DNA of 64,000 bases from Gordonia rubripertincta (GTDB lineage: Bacteria; Actinomycetota; Actinomycetes; Mycobacteriales; Mycobacteriaceae). Below, piece by piece: positions 44,278 to 52,081 of the stretch. The number at the start of each line of letters is the position of its first letter. Position 1 is the first letter of the stretch. The notes under the pieces were generated by a model. That model was not told the origin of the DNA. It worked only from the letters and a program-made list of their open reading frames with translations, and made no database searches. Both the position numbers and the translations under genes were made by a program. The stretch covers positions 4,030,001 through 4,094,000 of the forward strand of contig NZ_CP136136.1 of the NCBI RefSeq assembly GCF_038024875.1, given 5' to 3'.

Positions 44278-44964
44278 TCAACCCAGGACGAACGCCAGCA
44301 GGAAGCCGCCCGCAGTGGCCAGGCCAACCCACCAGCCGCCTTCTCTATAGGCCTCGGGCATCAGGCCGTTGGCGAGGACGCCGAGGGTCGCGCCGCCGGC
44401 GAAGGCCTGGACGATGCTGATCGCGGTCGGCGAGATGGCTTCTGCCACCGCGTAACCGCCGACGGTCACCGCAATGAGGATCGCGGCGGTGGCCACCCAC
44501 ATCACGAGCGCGTAGCGCAGCGACATGTCGTGTTCGCGTCTCATCAACGACGCCCCGCTGACCGCCTCGGGGACGTTGCCGACGGCGATCGCCACCACCA
44601 GCACCAGCGAGCCGCCCGCGGTGAGTGAGACGCCCAGCGCGCTGTTCTCGGGCACGCCGTCGAGGAAGACACCCAGCATGAGGGCCGGACCGATGGCGCG
44701 GGAGCCGAGTTTAGTCTCGACGACATGGTCGGCGATCACGTACACCGCGGTACCGAGGAACAGTGCGGCGCCGGCGAGGCCGATGCCCGCCTGCTTGAAC
44801 GCCGGCAGGAACAGTTCGGTGGAGACCGCGGCGATCATCGTGCCCGCGCCGAAGGCCATCAGCGTCGCCAGGACGCGTGCGGGGAGGTCCCAGCGGAGAC
44901 CGATCGCGGCACCGATCGCGATGGGTACCGCAGTCACGAGTCCGTAGAGGATCGCAGTGAGCAT
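44278..44964 (-). CDS. ZIP family metal transporter
   Basis: 228 residues from the ATG at 44964; the longer frame to 45105 adds a non-membrane leader. About seven to eight hydrophobic segments are visible. The metal-site helices are degenerate relative to classic ZIPs: LDGVPENSALG and GNVPEAVSGA, with HVVETK before them. It probably moves zinc or another divalent cation across the membrane. It converges with the hydrolase gene, with 10 bp between their stops, and is divergent from the nit operon. Confidence 0.75.
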   Translation of the reverse strand: MLTAILYGLVTAVPIAIGAAIGLRWDLPARVLATLMAFGAGTMIAAVSTELFLPAFKQAGIGLAGAALFLGTAVYVIADHVVETKLGSRAIGPALMLGVFLDGVPENSALGVSLTAGGSLVLVVAIAVGNVPEAVSGASLMRREHDMSLRYALVMWVATAAILIAVTVGGYAVAEAISPTAISIVQAFAGGATLGVLANGLMPEAYREGGWWVGLATAGGFLLAFVLG

Positions 44965-45160
44965 GGGTCCAGCTTGCGCCTCGTCGTTCGGCGAGGTGGT
45001 GCGACACGTCGGACGGGATCGGTGTCGTCCAGGTGGACGACTGCGAACGACGGTTACGGAGCCGTAGAGGTCGGGTTCGTCCGGAATCCGTGAGAAACAG
45101 GTCACAGAATTGCGGATCCCGCGCTCGACCTGCGGCGACGCAGAGGATATGCTGACTTAC

Positions 45161-45211
45161 GTCCGATGAACCGGTCAGACCCCCGACCCGACCGGTTCGT
45201 CGGACATTTTT
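45161..45211 (+). terminator. Intrinsic terminator or attenuator upstream of nitB
   Basis: The stem GTCCGATGAACCGGTC pairs with 45190-45205 over 16 bp with one T/G mismatch and a 13-nt loop, followed by ATTTTT. The T run is on the plus-strand side only, so it acts on transcription toward nitB, about 260 bp before that gene. Confidence 0.65.
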
Positions 45212-45306
45212 GTTGCCGGACCATCCTGCTGTCCTGACGAGCGGTTGAGAGACAGGCGCGCGTCGAGCGACGTGTTACGCAGACCGGCCATCCATTTATT
45301 CCAGCG

Positions 45307-45322
45307 GTAACCACCCGGTAAT
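45307..45322. promoter_or_regulatory. GlnR-like half-site pair (weak)
   Basis: GTAAC, six bases, GTAAT. This resembles the spaced half-sites bound by the nitrogen regulator GlnR in actinomycetes, but the second half fits the GAAAC consensus poorly. It lies 151-166 bp before nitB. Confidence 0.25.
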
Positions 45323-45472
45323 CGTCGAGGGGTGAACTGGTTCTCGTAGCAATCAGCTACTCGATGCGATCGAAATCTTCCGATCCACCGCTCTTGGGCA
45401 ATGATGCCCGATCCGCATTCGTCTCACACGCCGAGCCGCCAGGCGCCGTCGTCTCGCCATCCAGGAGTCCTT

Positions 45473-45997
45473 GTGCCCTCTTTCGACGAAACCATCACCG
45501 AGAACATCGCCGCGTCGCTGGCGGAGATCCCGCATCCCTCACTTCCCAAGGGGTCCAACATCTACGGCGGGACCAAGATCTTCCCGGACTACCAGGCCGA
45601 GGACGGTGAAACGTACTTCACGTTGGTGCACGGCATCGCGCACGAGTCGTCGGTGTCCTTCGTCGCGGTCCTGCAGGCGACCCGCGCCCTGCGCAAGGGT
45701 TTCGAATCGGCGATGTACTTCTACGGTCCCGGTGCCATCAATTGCCTTGCCACGCGTGGCTTTCCGACGACCGGCGACTCCGGATTCCCCGGTGAGCAGA
45801 ACATCAACAACGCGCTCGAGACCTTCATCTCCGAGGGCGGCACCGTGTTCTGCTGCCGCTTCGGTCTCGCACTGCACGGCGGCCGCGAGGAGGACCTGAT
45901 CGAGGGCGTCATCCCGGCGCATCCGCTCGACGTCCAGGACGCCATCATCCACTACGCACGCAAGGGCGCGATCATCAACTCGACCTACATGGTCTGA
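45473..45997 (+). CDS. nitB: MSMEG_0572/Sll0783 family protein of the Nit1C cluster
   Basis: 174 residues from the GTG at 45473, with AGGAG six bases upstream; the longer frame from 45401 is rejected. Family landmarks: IYGGTKIFPDYQAEDGE, SFVAVLQATRALRKGFES, YGPGAINCLATRGFP, and CCRFGLALHGGRE. Proteins of this family open Nit1C clusters, which in pseudomonads are needed for growth on cyanide and in cyanobacteria respond to nitrogen starvation. Its biochemical role is not known to me. First gene of a plus-strand operon whose order equals MSMEG_0572 to MSMEG_0565. Confidence 0.85.
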   Translation: MPSFDETITENIAASLAEIPHPSLPKGSNIYGGTKIFPDYQAEDGETYFTLVHGIAHESSVSFVAVLQATRALRKGFESAMYFYGPGAINCLATRGFPTTGDSGFPGEQNINNALETFISEGGTVFCCRFGLALHGGREEDLIEGVIPAHPLDVQDAIIHYARKGAIINSTYMV

Positions 45998-46000
45998 GGA

Positions 46001-46046
46001 TTTCGATACGGCTCGTCGCTACGCTCCTCGCCTACTCAACCAGCGG
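46001..46046. repeat. Short palindromic intergenic repeat (TTTCGATACGGCTCGTCGC type)
   Basis: 46 bp between nitB and the nitrilase gene, with the CGCTCCTCGCCTACTCAACC tail. The core GGCTCGTCGCTA-CGCTCCTCGC is shared with the elements at 48592 and 56771. It is a common type of dispersed repeat in Gordonia-like genomes (from memory, not searched). Confidence 0.6.
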
Positions 46047-46083
46047 GATAACCCTTTCCGCATCACCGACCCTGGGACATCCT

Positions 46084-46984
46084 ATGACCACCATCGGATC
46101 CGTCGCGGCGAACTTCACCCGCGATCTCGAACAGAACTACGCGACAATTGAACAGTACGTCGCCCAGGCGCGGGCCCGCGGCGTCGACTTCCTGGTCTTC
46201 CCGGAGGCGGCGATCGGCGGATACCTGTCGTCGCTGGGCAATCACGGCGACACCCGGAAGAACAGTGCACGGTCGCTGCCGCCGGCGATCTCCCTCGACG
46301 GACCCGAGATCGCGCGGGTGCAGTCCATCGTCGGAGATCTGGTGGTGGCGATCGGGTTCTGCGAACTCGGCGAGGACGGCGAGACCCGCTACAACGCGGC
46401 CGCCGTTCTCGACGGCCACCGGATCTACGGCAGTTACCGGAAAGTCCACCAGCCACTCGGCGAGAACATGTCGTACTCGTCGGGTGAGGGATACGGCGTC
46501 TTCGACACCCCCATCGGACGGGTCGGACTCCAAATCTGTTACGACAAGGCGTTCCCCGAGGCCGCGCGCATCATGGCACTCAAGGGTGCCGAGATCATCG
46601 CCAGCCTGTCGGCCTGGCCGGCCGCACGCACCGCCACCGCCGAGAACCTCCAAGAGGACCGGTGGACCTACCGGTTCAACCTCTTCGACGCCGCGCGCGC
46701 CCTGGAGAACCAGGTGTTCTGGGGTGGCGTCGAACCAGAGCGGGACGTTCGGATCGTTGCGTTACGTGGGCAACGCCAAGATCGTCGATCCGGGCGGCAA
46801 CATCCTCGACACCACGCTGCTCGGTAGCGGGCTCGCGGTCGCCGAGGTGAACATCTGCGAGAGCTTCACCGCGATGCGTGCCGGCATGTTCCACCTACGG
46901 GACCGGCGGCCCGAGAAATACGGTCTGCTCACCGAACCGGAGTCGGCCGACGACCTCGCCTGGCGGGACCTCGCTCATGCCTGA
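46084..46984 (+). CDS. nitC: Nit1C nitrilase (MSMEG_0571/Sll0784 family), frameshifted
   Basis: About 299 residues if repaired. The catalytic triad of the nitrilase superfamily is intact in the first part: E41 (VFPEAAIGG), K120 (YRKVHQP) and C152 (QICYDKAFPE). It should convert a nitrile, in this family probably cyanide-derived or small aliphatic, to acid and ammonia. The first frame ends wrongly at 46827. The true C-terminus (ASNQSGTFGSLRYVGNAKIV to DLAHA) is in the next frame. The break is at the G run 46721-46724; one more G gives FWGVASNQSG. Its stop overlaps the start of the next gene by 8 bp. Confidence 0.8.
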
Positions 46985-47294
46985 GATGACCGTCCAGGTG
47001 CGCTGGCCCGACGGGCAGTTCCGCCAGTACTACTCCCCCAGCCTCGTGCTGCACGACCACCTTGCACCAGGGTCGTACCGCGTCGACGACTTCCGGGCGC
47101 GGGCCACCACCGCACTCGAGGAGGCGAGCGCACGCGTGCGGGCGAAGTTCGGTTTCGCGTGCACCTCGGCCGCCGCGTCCGCTGAGGAGATCGCCGACGA
47201 TGCTGCGCGGCATCCGGATTCGGCGGAGGTCGAGGTGGTCTCGATGTATCCGCCGCTACCCGCCCACACCACCGACCTTCGGGAGCGCTCATGA
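46977..47294 (+). CDS. nitG: MSMEG_0570 family small protein of the Nit1C cluster
   Basis: 105 residues. It begins with a beta-rich VQVRWPDGQFRQYYSPSLV, then YRVDDFRARATTALEEAS and RVRAKFGFACTSA, the signature of the small MSMEG_0570-type protein. The role is unknown; TIGR-type annotation links it to the nitrogen starvation response. It overlaps the nitrilase stop by 8 bp and the next gene by 4 bp (ATGA 47291-47294). The second ATG at 46986 could also be the start. Confidence 0.8.
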   Translation: MPEMTVQVRWPDGQFRQYYSPSLVLHDHLAPGSYRVDDFRARATTALEEASARVRAKFGFACTSAAASAEEIADDAARHPDSAEVEVVSMYPPLPAHTTDLRERS

Positions 47295-48562
47295 ACACAC
47301 ACGTTCCGGTCGTCGTCATCGGCGGCGGGCAGGCCGGCCTCTCGGTCAGCTGGTACCTCGGTCAGGCCGGGGTCGAGCACGTCGTCGTCGAAGCAGAGAC
47401 CGCGGTCCATGCCTGGGCCGACAAGCGTTGGGACAACTTCACTCTCGTGACACCCAACTGGCATTGTCGGTTGCCTGGGTACGCCTACGACGGTCCCGAT
47501 CCGGACGGGTTCATGACCCGCGACGAGGTGGTCGACTGGCTGACCGGGTGGTTGCAGACCTTCGACCCGCCACTCATCGAGCACACGCGAGTGACCCGAC
47601 TGCAGCGTCTGTGTGCTGACCGGTTCGAGGTGACCCTCGACGGGCCGGACGGCATCCGCGCGGTGACGTGTGATCAGGCGGTGATCGCGACCGGCGGGTA
47701 TCCGCTGCCGGTCATCCCTCCGTTCGCGTCGGCGCTCGATCCGGCGGTGCATCAGCTGCATTCGGAGCAGTACTTCAATCCGGAGCAGCTGCCCGAGGGC
47801 GCGGTGCTCGTCGTCGGGTCGGGGCAGTCGGGCACGCAGATCGCCGAAGATCTGCACCTGACCGGCCGGCAGGTTCACCTCGCGATCGGCAACGCGCCGA
47901 GGGTCGCGCGGTTCTACCGGGGACGCGACTGCATGACGTGGCTCTCGGACATGGGGCTCTACGACACTCCGACGCAGGAGTACCCAGGTGGTCGTGCCGC
48001 GCAGGAGAAGACCAACCACTACGTCACCGGCCGCGACGGTGGCCGCGACATCGACCTCCGGCGCTTCGCCGTTGAAGGCATGCAGCTCTACGGCCTGCTC
48101 ACCGACGGCAAGGATTCGACGCTGCGGTTCGCGCCGACACTCACCGACGCACTGGACAAGGCCGACGCGACCTACAACTCCATCTGCGCCGACATCGACC
48201 GCCACATCGACTCGCTGGGGATCGAGGCGCCGGAACCCTCACGGTACGAACCGGTGTGGGCTCCCGATGTCGACCCCGTGGAGTTGGATCTGGCGGCCGC
48301 CGGCGTCACGTCGATCATCTGGGCCATCGGGTACCGACCCGACTACCGGTGGATCGAGGCCAGCGCCTTCGACGGTGGGGGCCGCCCGATGCAGACGCGC
48401 GGGATCACCGAGGTGCCCGGACTGAGCTTCGTCGGGTTGCCGTGGATGCACACCTGGGGATCGGGACGGTTCCTCGGGATCGACCGGGACGCGAGGTACC
48501 TGGCCGCGCACATCGTCGGTGTTCTGGGTGAGAACCGCCCGCGGTTGGCGGCGGCGCAGTAG
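47291..48562 (+). CDS. nitH: MSMEG_0569 family flavin-dependent oxidoreductase
   Basis: 423 residues. The N-terminal FAD-binding GxGxxG is IGGGQAGLS (residues about 10-18). The second dinucleotide (NADPH) motif is VVGSGQSGTQ, with ATGGY between. It fits the flavoprotein monooxygenase-like family found in Nit1C clusters. The substrate is unknown; in cyanide-growth clusters it may oxidise a nitrile or cyano-adduct before or after the nitrilase (inference). It is coupled to the gene before it. A palindromic repeat lies just after it. Confidence 0.85.
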   Translation: MNTHVPVVVIGGGQAGLSVSWYLGQAGVEHVVVEAETAVHAWADKRWDNFTLVTPNWHCRLPGYAYDGPDPDGFMTRDEVVDWLTGWLQTFDPPLIEHTRVTRLQRLCADRFEVTLDGPDGIRAVTCDQAVIATGGYPLPVIPPFASALDPAVHQLHSEQYFNPEQLPEGAVLVVGSGQSGTQIAEDLHLTGRQVHLAIGNAPRVARFYRGRDCMTWLSDMGLYDTPTQEYPGGRAAQEKTNHYVTGRDGGRDIDLRRFAVEGMQLYGLLTDGKDSTLRFAPTLTDALDKADATYNSICADIDRHIDSLGIEAPEPSRYEPVWAPDVDPVELDLAAAGVTSIIWAIGYRPDYRWIEASAFDGGGRPMQTRGITEVPGLSFVGLPWMHTWGSGRFLGIDRDARYLAAHIVGVLGENRPRLAAAQ

Positions 48563-48591
48563 ATGGCTGAGCGGGATGCGGTCGTCGCCCG

Positions 48592-48631
48592 CCCTTCGTG
48601 GCTCGTCGCTAGCGCTCCTCGCACCTCAGGG
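48592..48631. repeat. Palindromic intergenic repeat (CCCTTCGTGGCTCG type)
   Basis: 40 bp, CCCTTCGTGGCTCGTCGC to CTCCTCGCACCTCAGGG, the full-length form of the element in jetB. It sits between the flavoprotein and radical SAM genes within the operon. Confidence 0.7.
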
Positions 48632-48675
48632 CGCGAGGGGCGAGCACATCGATTTCCTCAAGGAGAGGAGTACCC

Positions 48676-49731
48676 ATGACGGTATCCACACGAGTTGATC
48701 TGGCATTGCTCGGGATTCGGGGGGACCCGCCGGTGCAGCGGACCGGCGGGGCCGGACCGAGCGACGACGGCCACCTGATGGTCGACGGACTGCACGCCGC
48801 GATACCGCGGAACCCGCAGAGTCCGTTCGTTTTCGACGGCCAGCGCGTCCTGTACGACGGGGTGGACGTCGGCATCGAGGTCGAGGCGATCGGGCGGCCC
48901 CGGTTCTACGACCTGCAGACCGCTGACGGGATCAGCTACGAGAAGATCGCCCTACTGCACGGGCGCAATGTCCTGGCGACGACGGTGGTGCAGACGTGCA
49001 TCCGCTACGACGAATCTGAGCGGTGCCGGTTCTGCTCGATCGAGGAGTCGCTGCGGTCGGGGTCGACGATCGCGGTGAAGAAGCCCGACCAGTTGGCCGA
49101 GGTCGCGCGGGCCGCGGTGGAACTCGACGGCATCACCCAGATGGTGATGACCACGGGCACCACCAATGGCCGTGATCGCGGCGCTCGGCACCTCGCCCGC
49201 TGCGTCCGCGCGATCAAGGCCGCGGTCCCCCACCTTCCGATCCAGGTGCAGTGCGAACCACCCGCCGACCTCGCCGTCCTCACCGAACTCCGTGAGGCGG
49301 GCGCGGATGCGATCGGCATCCACGTCGAATCCCTCGACGACGAGGTGCGGCGTCGGTGGATGCCCGGCAAGTCGTCGGTGTCGATGGACGAGTACCGCGC
49401 CGCGTGGGCCGAAGCGGTGCGCGTCTTCGGTCGGAACCAGGTGTCGACGTACCTGCTCGTCGGGCTCGGTGAGGACACCGACGAGATGATTGCCGGCGCC
49501 AAGGAACTCGCCGACATGGGCGTCTACCCGTTCATCGTGCCCTTTCGGCGCCACGCCGGGACGCTTGCCGTCGACGTCGACGATGCGCCGGCACCGGACC
49601 CGGCCATCGTGGAGAAGATCAGTCGCGAGGTCGCGCGCCATCTTGCCCTGATCGGGATGGCGGGAGCGGATCAGCGCGCCGGATGCGCGGCGTGTGGTGC
49701 GTGCAGCATCCTCCCGACGGTGGGTGGCTGA
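48676..49731 (+). CDS. nitD: MSMEG_0568 family radical SAM protein
   Basis: 351 residues from the ATG at 48676, with AGGAGAGGAG upstream. The cluster-binding cysteines are C108, C117 and C120 (C-x8-C-x2-C), not the standard C-x3-C-x2-C. That wide first gap is the hallmark of this family. Later parts (TTGTTNGRDRG, VQCEPPADL, GIHVESLDD, VGLGEDTDE) fit a TIM-barrel radical SAM. The C-terminus has GCAACGAC, perhaps an auxiliary metal site. The substrate is unknown. It ends directly before the next ATG at 49732. Confidence 0.85.
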   Translation: MTVSTRVDLALLGIRGDPPVQRTGGAGPSDDGHLMVDGLHAAIPRNPQSPFVFDGQRVLYDGVDVGIEVEAIGRPRFYDLQTADGISYEKIALLHGRNVLATTVVQTCIRYDESERCRFCSIEESLRSGSTIAVKKPDQLAEVARAAVELDGITQMVMTTGTTNGRDRGARHLARCVRAIKAAVPHLPIQVQCEPPADLAVLTELREAGADAIGIHVESLDDEVRRRWMPGKSSVSMDEYRAAWAEAVRVFGRNQVSTYLLVGLGEDTDEMIAGAKELADMGVYPFIVPFRRHAGTLAVDVDDAPAPDPAIVEKISREVARHLALIGMAGADQRAGCAACGACSILPTVGG

Positions 49732-51177
49732 ATGAGGACATCCAGCACAGACGTCGTCGGAGGTGAACTGTCGATCCTCGCCGGTCGACGCCGCGTCGCC
49801 GCGCGGCCGGACTTCCTGATCACGGTCGCCGACACCGCCGCCGAACATGCTGCCTACCGGTCGATGCGACACCGCGAATTCGTCGACCAGCAAGGGCTTT
49901 TCGCGCATACCGACCTCGATGACACCGACGACGATCCGCGCACGGTGGTCCTCGTCGCGACGTTGGCGGACGGCACGATCGCCGGCGGTGTTCGCGTCGC
50001 GCCCGTGCGCTGGGACGGATCGTCGGACACCGAGGACATCGGCTGGTGGTTCGGCAGCCGGCTCGTGGTCGCCGACCCCGGGCACGCAGCCGGGATCGGT
50101 CCGGCACTCGTGCGGGCGGCGTGTGCGCACATCGAACAGAAGGGTGCACTACGGTTCGACGCCACCGTGCAGGACCGCTACGCACGGATGTTCCGGCGGC
50201 TCGGCTGGGACGACTGCGGCGCCGGCCCGGTGATCGCCGGTCAGGCACATCGGGAGATGCGGTGGCCGATCCACCGCATCCAGCGGACCGTCGACGGCAC
50301 CAAAGCCGTTCTCGCCGAGGTACTTGCACCGTTCGCCGACCAGGACGGCGGACTCGGCGCGGCCGGTTTCCGCGGCGACGACGGTGTCCCACTGCCCGGC
50401 ACCGACGTGATCGCAGCCTGCGATGCAATTATCCCGTCGATGATCGAACGCGACCCCGAATGGGCCGGATGGTGTTCGGTGCTGGTCAACATCAACGACC
50501 TGTCCGCGATGGGGGCACGGCCGATCGGCCTGCTCGACGCCGTCGGCGCACCCACGACGTCGCATCTGACCCGCATCATCCGCGGTATCTCCGATGCCGC
50601 ACGCGCCTGGCAGACCCCGGTTCTCGGCGGTCACACCCAGGTCGGGGTGCCGTCGGCGCTGTCGGTGACGGCGTTGGGGACCACCAGCAGTCCCCTGCGG
50701 GCCGGTGGCGGCGCGGTCGGCGACACGGTGACATTGCACGCCGATCTCGGCGGGTCGTGGCGACCGGGTTATCACGACCGCCAGTGGGACTCGACGAGTT
50801 CGCGGAGCAGCGACCAATTGTGCTCGATGGCAGGTCATCTCGCGACGGTCGCGCCCACAGCGGCGAAGGATGTGAGCATGGCCGGGATCGCCGGGACGCT
50901 CGGCATGCTCGCCGAGGCGTCGGGCACCGGAGCCGAACTCGACGTCACCGCTGTTCCGCGCCCGAACGAGGCGTCGATGGGCGCGTGGCTGACGTGCTTT
51001 CCCGGGTACGCGATGCTCAGTGCGGATCGGCGTCGTGCCGAGGTACCTGCCCCGAGCACCCTGACCATCGCGGACTGCGGTCGTCTCACCGCGGAACCGG
51101 GCGTGCGCCTGCGATGGCCCGACGGCGCGGTGACGGTGGTGGTGGCGTCGACGGTCACCGGGCTGGGGGCCGCGTGA
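49732..51177 (+). CDS. MSMEG_0567/Sll0787 family: GNAT acetyltransferase-AIR synthase-like fusion
   Basis: 481 residues. The N-terminal half (about 1-175) is GNAT-like (HREFVDQQGLF, TIAGGVRVAPV, GIGPALVRAAC, FRRLGWDDCG). From about 180 a PurM/AIR-synthase-like domain follows (DGVPLPGTDVI, VNINDLSAMGARPIG, GGHTQVGVPSALSVT, KDVSMAGIAGTLGML). In pseudomonads these two activities are separate genes (nitE, nitF); here they are one protein, as in Sll0787. It may make and acylate a phosphorylated ligand, possibly for the radical SAM or flavoprotein (inference). No gap to the gene before it. Confidence 0.85.
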   Translation: MRTSSTDVVGGELSILAGRRRVAARPDFLITVADTAAEHAAYRSMRHREFVDQQGLFAHTDLDDTDDDPRTVVLVATLADGTIAGGVRVAPVRWDGSSDTEDIGWWFGSRLVVADPGHAAGIGPALVRAACAHIEQKGALRFDATVQDRYARMFRRLGWDDCGAGPVIAGQAHREMRWPIHRIQRTVDGTKAVLAEVLAPFADQDGGLGAAGFRGDDGVPLPGTDVIAACDAIIPSMIERDPEWAGWCSVLVNINDLSAMGARPIGLLDAVGAPTTSHLTRIIRGISDAARAWQTPVLGGHTQVGVPSALSVTALGTTSSPLRAGGGAVGDTVTLHADLGGSWRPGYHDRQWDSTSSRSSDQLCSMAGHLATVAPTAAKDVSMAGIAGTLGMLAEASGTGAELDVTAVPRPNEASMGAWLTCFPGYAMLSADRRRAEVPAPSTLTIADCGRLTAEPGVRLRWPDGAVTVVVASTVTGLGAA

Positions 51178-51217
51178 TCGGACCTTCCCGTCGGTTCTCG
51201 GCCGGTACTGTTCGACC

Positions 51218-52081
51218 ATGAGCACTGCCACCCTCGGTGCTCTCGCCGCGCACTTCGGCCGCGACGTGGAGCGCGGTGTGTCCAAGGCCGTCGGCATCGT
51301 CGAAGCAGCCGCGCGCGATGGCGTCGACCTGCTCGTCTTCCCGGACGCCACCCTGGGCGGCTACCTCGGCGACCTGCGCAATCCCGACCCCGACGAGCTG
51401 CCTCCGGCGCTGGATCCCGACGGACCCGAACTGGCCGCGATCATTGCCGCCGCAGGCGACACCACGGTTTGTATCGGTTACACCGAGGCCGGCGGCGACA
51501 AGCATTTCAACACGGCGGTGTGCGTGTCCGGGGACGGGATTCTCGGCTCGCACCGAAAGGTTCACCAGCCCGCCGGTGAGTCCCTGGCCTACGCGGCCGG
51601 TGACGAGTTCCGTGCCTTCGACACCCCGGTCGGCCGGATCGGCATGCTCATCGACTACGACAAGACGTTCCCGGAATCGGCCCGCACCCTCGCCCTCGAC
51701 GGCGCGCGGATCATCGCCGCCCTGTCCGCGTGGCCGGCGAGCGTGACCGACCGCGCCGCCCGGCTCCCCGCCGACCGCCAGTCACGACTGTTCGACCTGT
51801 ACGACTGCGCCCGCGCCGCGGAGAACCAGGTGTTCGTGGTCTCGTCGAACCAGACCGGCGTGATGGGCTCGCTGCGGTTCCTCGGACAGGCCAAGGTCGT
51901 CGGTCCCGGCGGCGACATCCTCGCCACCACACGGTCGAAGGGTGGACTGGCCGGCGTCACCGTCGACGTCGACGCGGAGATCGACCGTGCCCGCCGCGTG
52001 CTGAGCCACCTCGCCGAACTGCGCCCGGACACCTACCGCAGCGTGAGACCTCAGGCCGGGTCGATCGCGGACCTATCATGA
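51218..52081 (+). CDS. Nitrilase-fold paralogue lacking catalytic Cys and Glu (MSMEG_0566 position)
   Basis: 287 residues, clearly homologous to the nitrilase at 46084. The catalytic Lys is kept (HRKVHQP, K114). The Glu is Asp42 (VFPDATLGG) and the nucleophile Cys is Asp146 (LIDYDKTFPE, where the active paralogue has QICYDK). Both changes are direct in the DNA (GAC codons). Without Cys it cannot perform normal nitrilase chemistry, so it may be a structural or regulatory partner, or act on another ligand. It overlaps the glycosyltransferase gene by 4 bp. Whether the M. smegmatis orthologue shares the changes I cannot tell. Confidence 0.8.
   Translation: MSTATLGALAAHFGRDVERGVSKAVGIVEAAARDGVDLLVFPDATLGGYLGDLRNPDPDELPPALDPDGPELAAIIAAAGDTTVCIGYTEAGGDKHFNTAVCVSGDGILGSHRKVHQPAGESLAYAAGDEFRAFDTPVGRIGMLIDYDKTFPESARTLALDGARIIAALSAWPASVTDRAARLPADRQSRLFDLYDCARAAENQVFVVSSNQTGVMGSLRFLGQAKVVGPGGDILATTRSKGGLAGVTVDVDAEIDRARRVLSHLAELRPDTYRSVRPQAGSIADLS

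Larger units (their letters stand above)
44965..45472. other. Divergent upstream region of the nit operon
   Basis: 508 bp between the ZIP gene and nitB. It contains the strong hairpin with T5 (45161-45211) and a GTAAC-N6-GTAAT dyad-like site (45307-45322). I see no protein-coding frame that I can support. A plus-strand leader RNA ending at the hairpin is possible. Confidence 0.5.

Noticed and set aside
43271..44350. 360-codon plus-strand frame over the hydrolase gene
   Set aside because: Arg-rich shadow; the HSL motifs are in the frame of 43152-44267.
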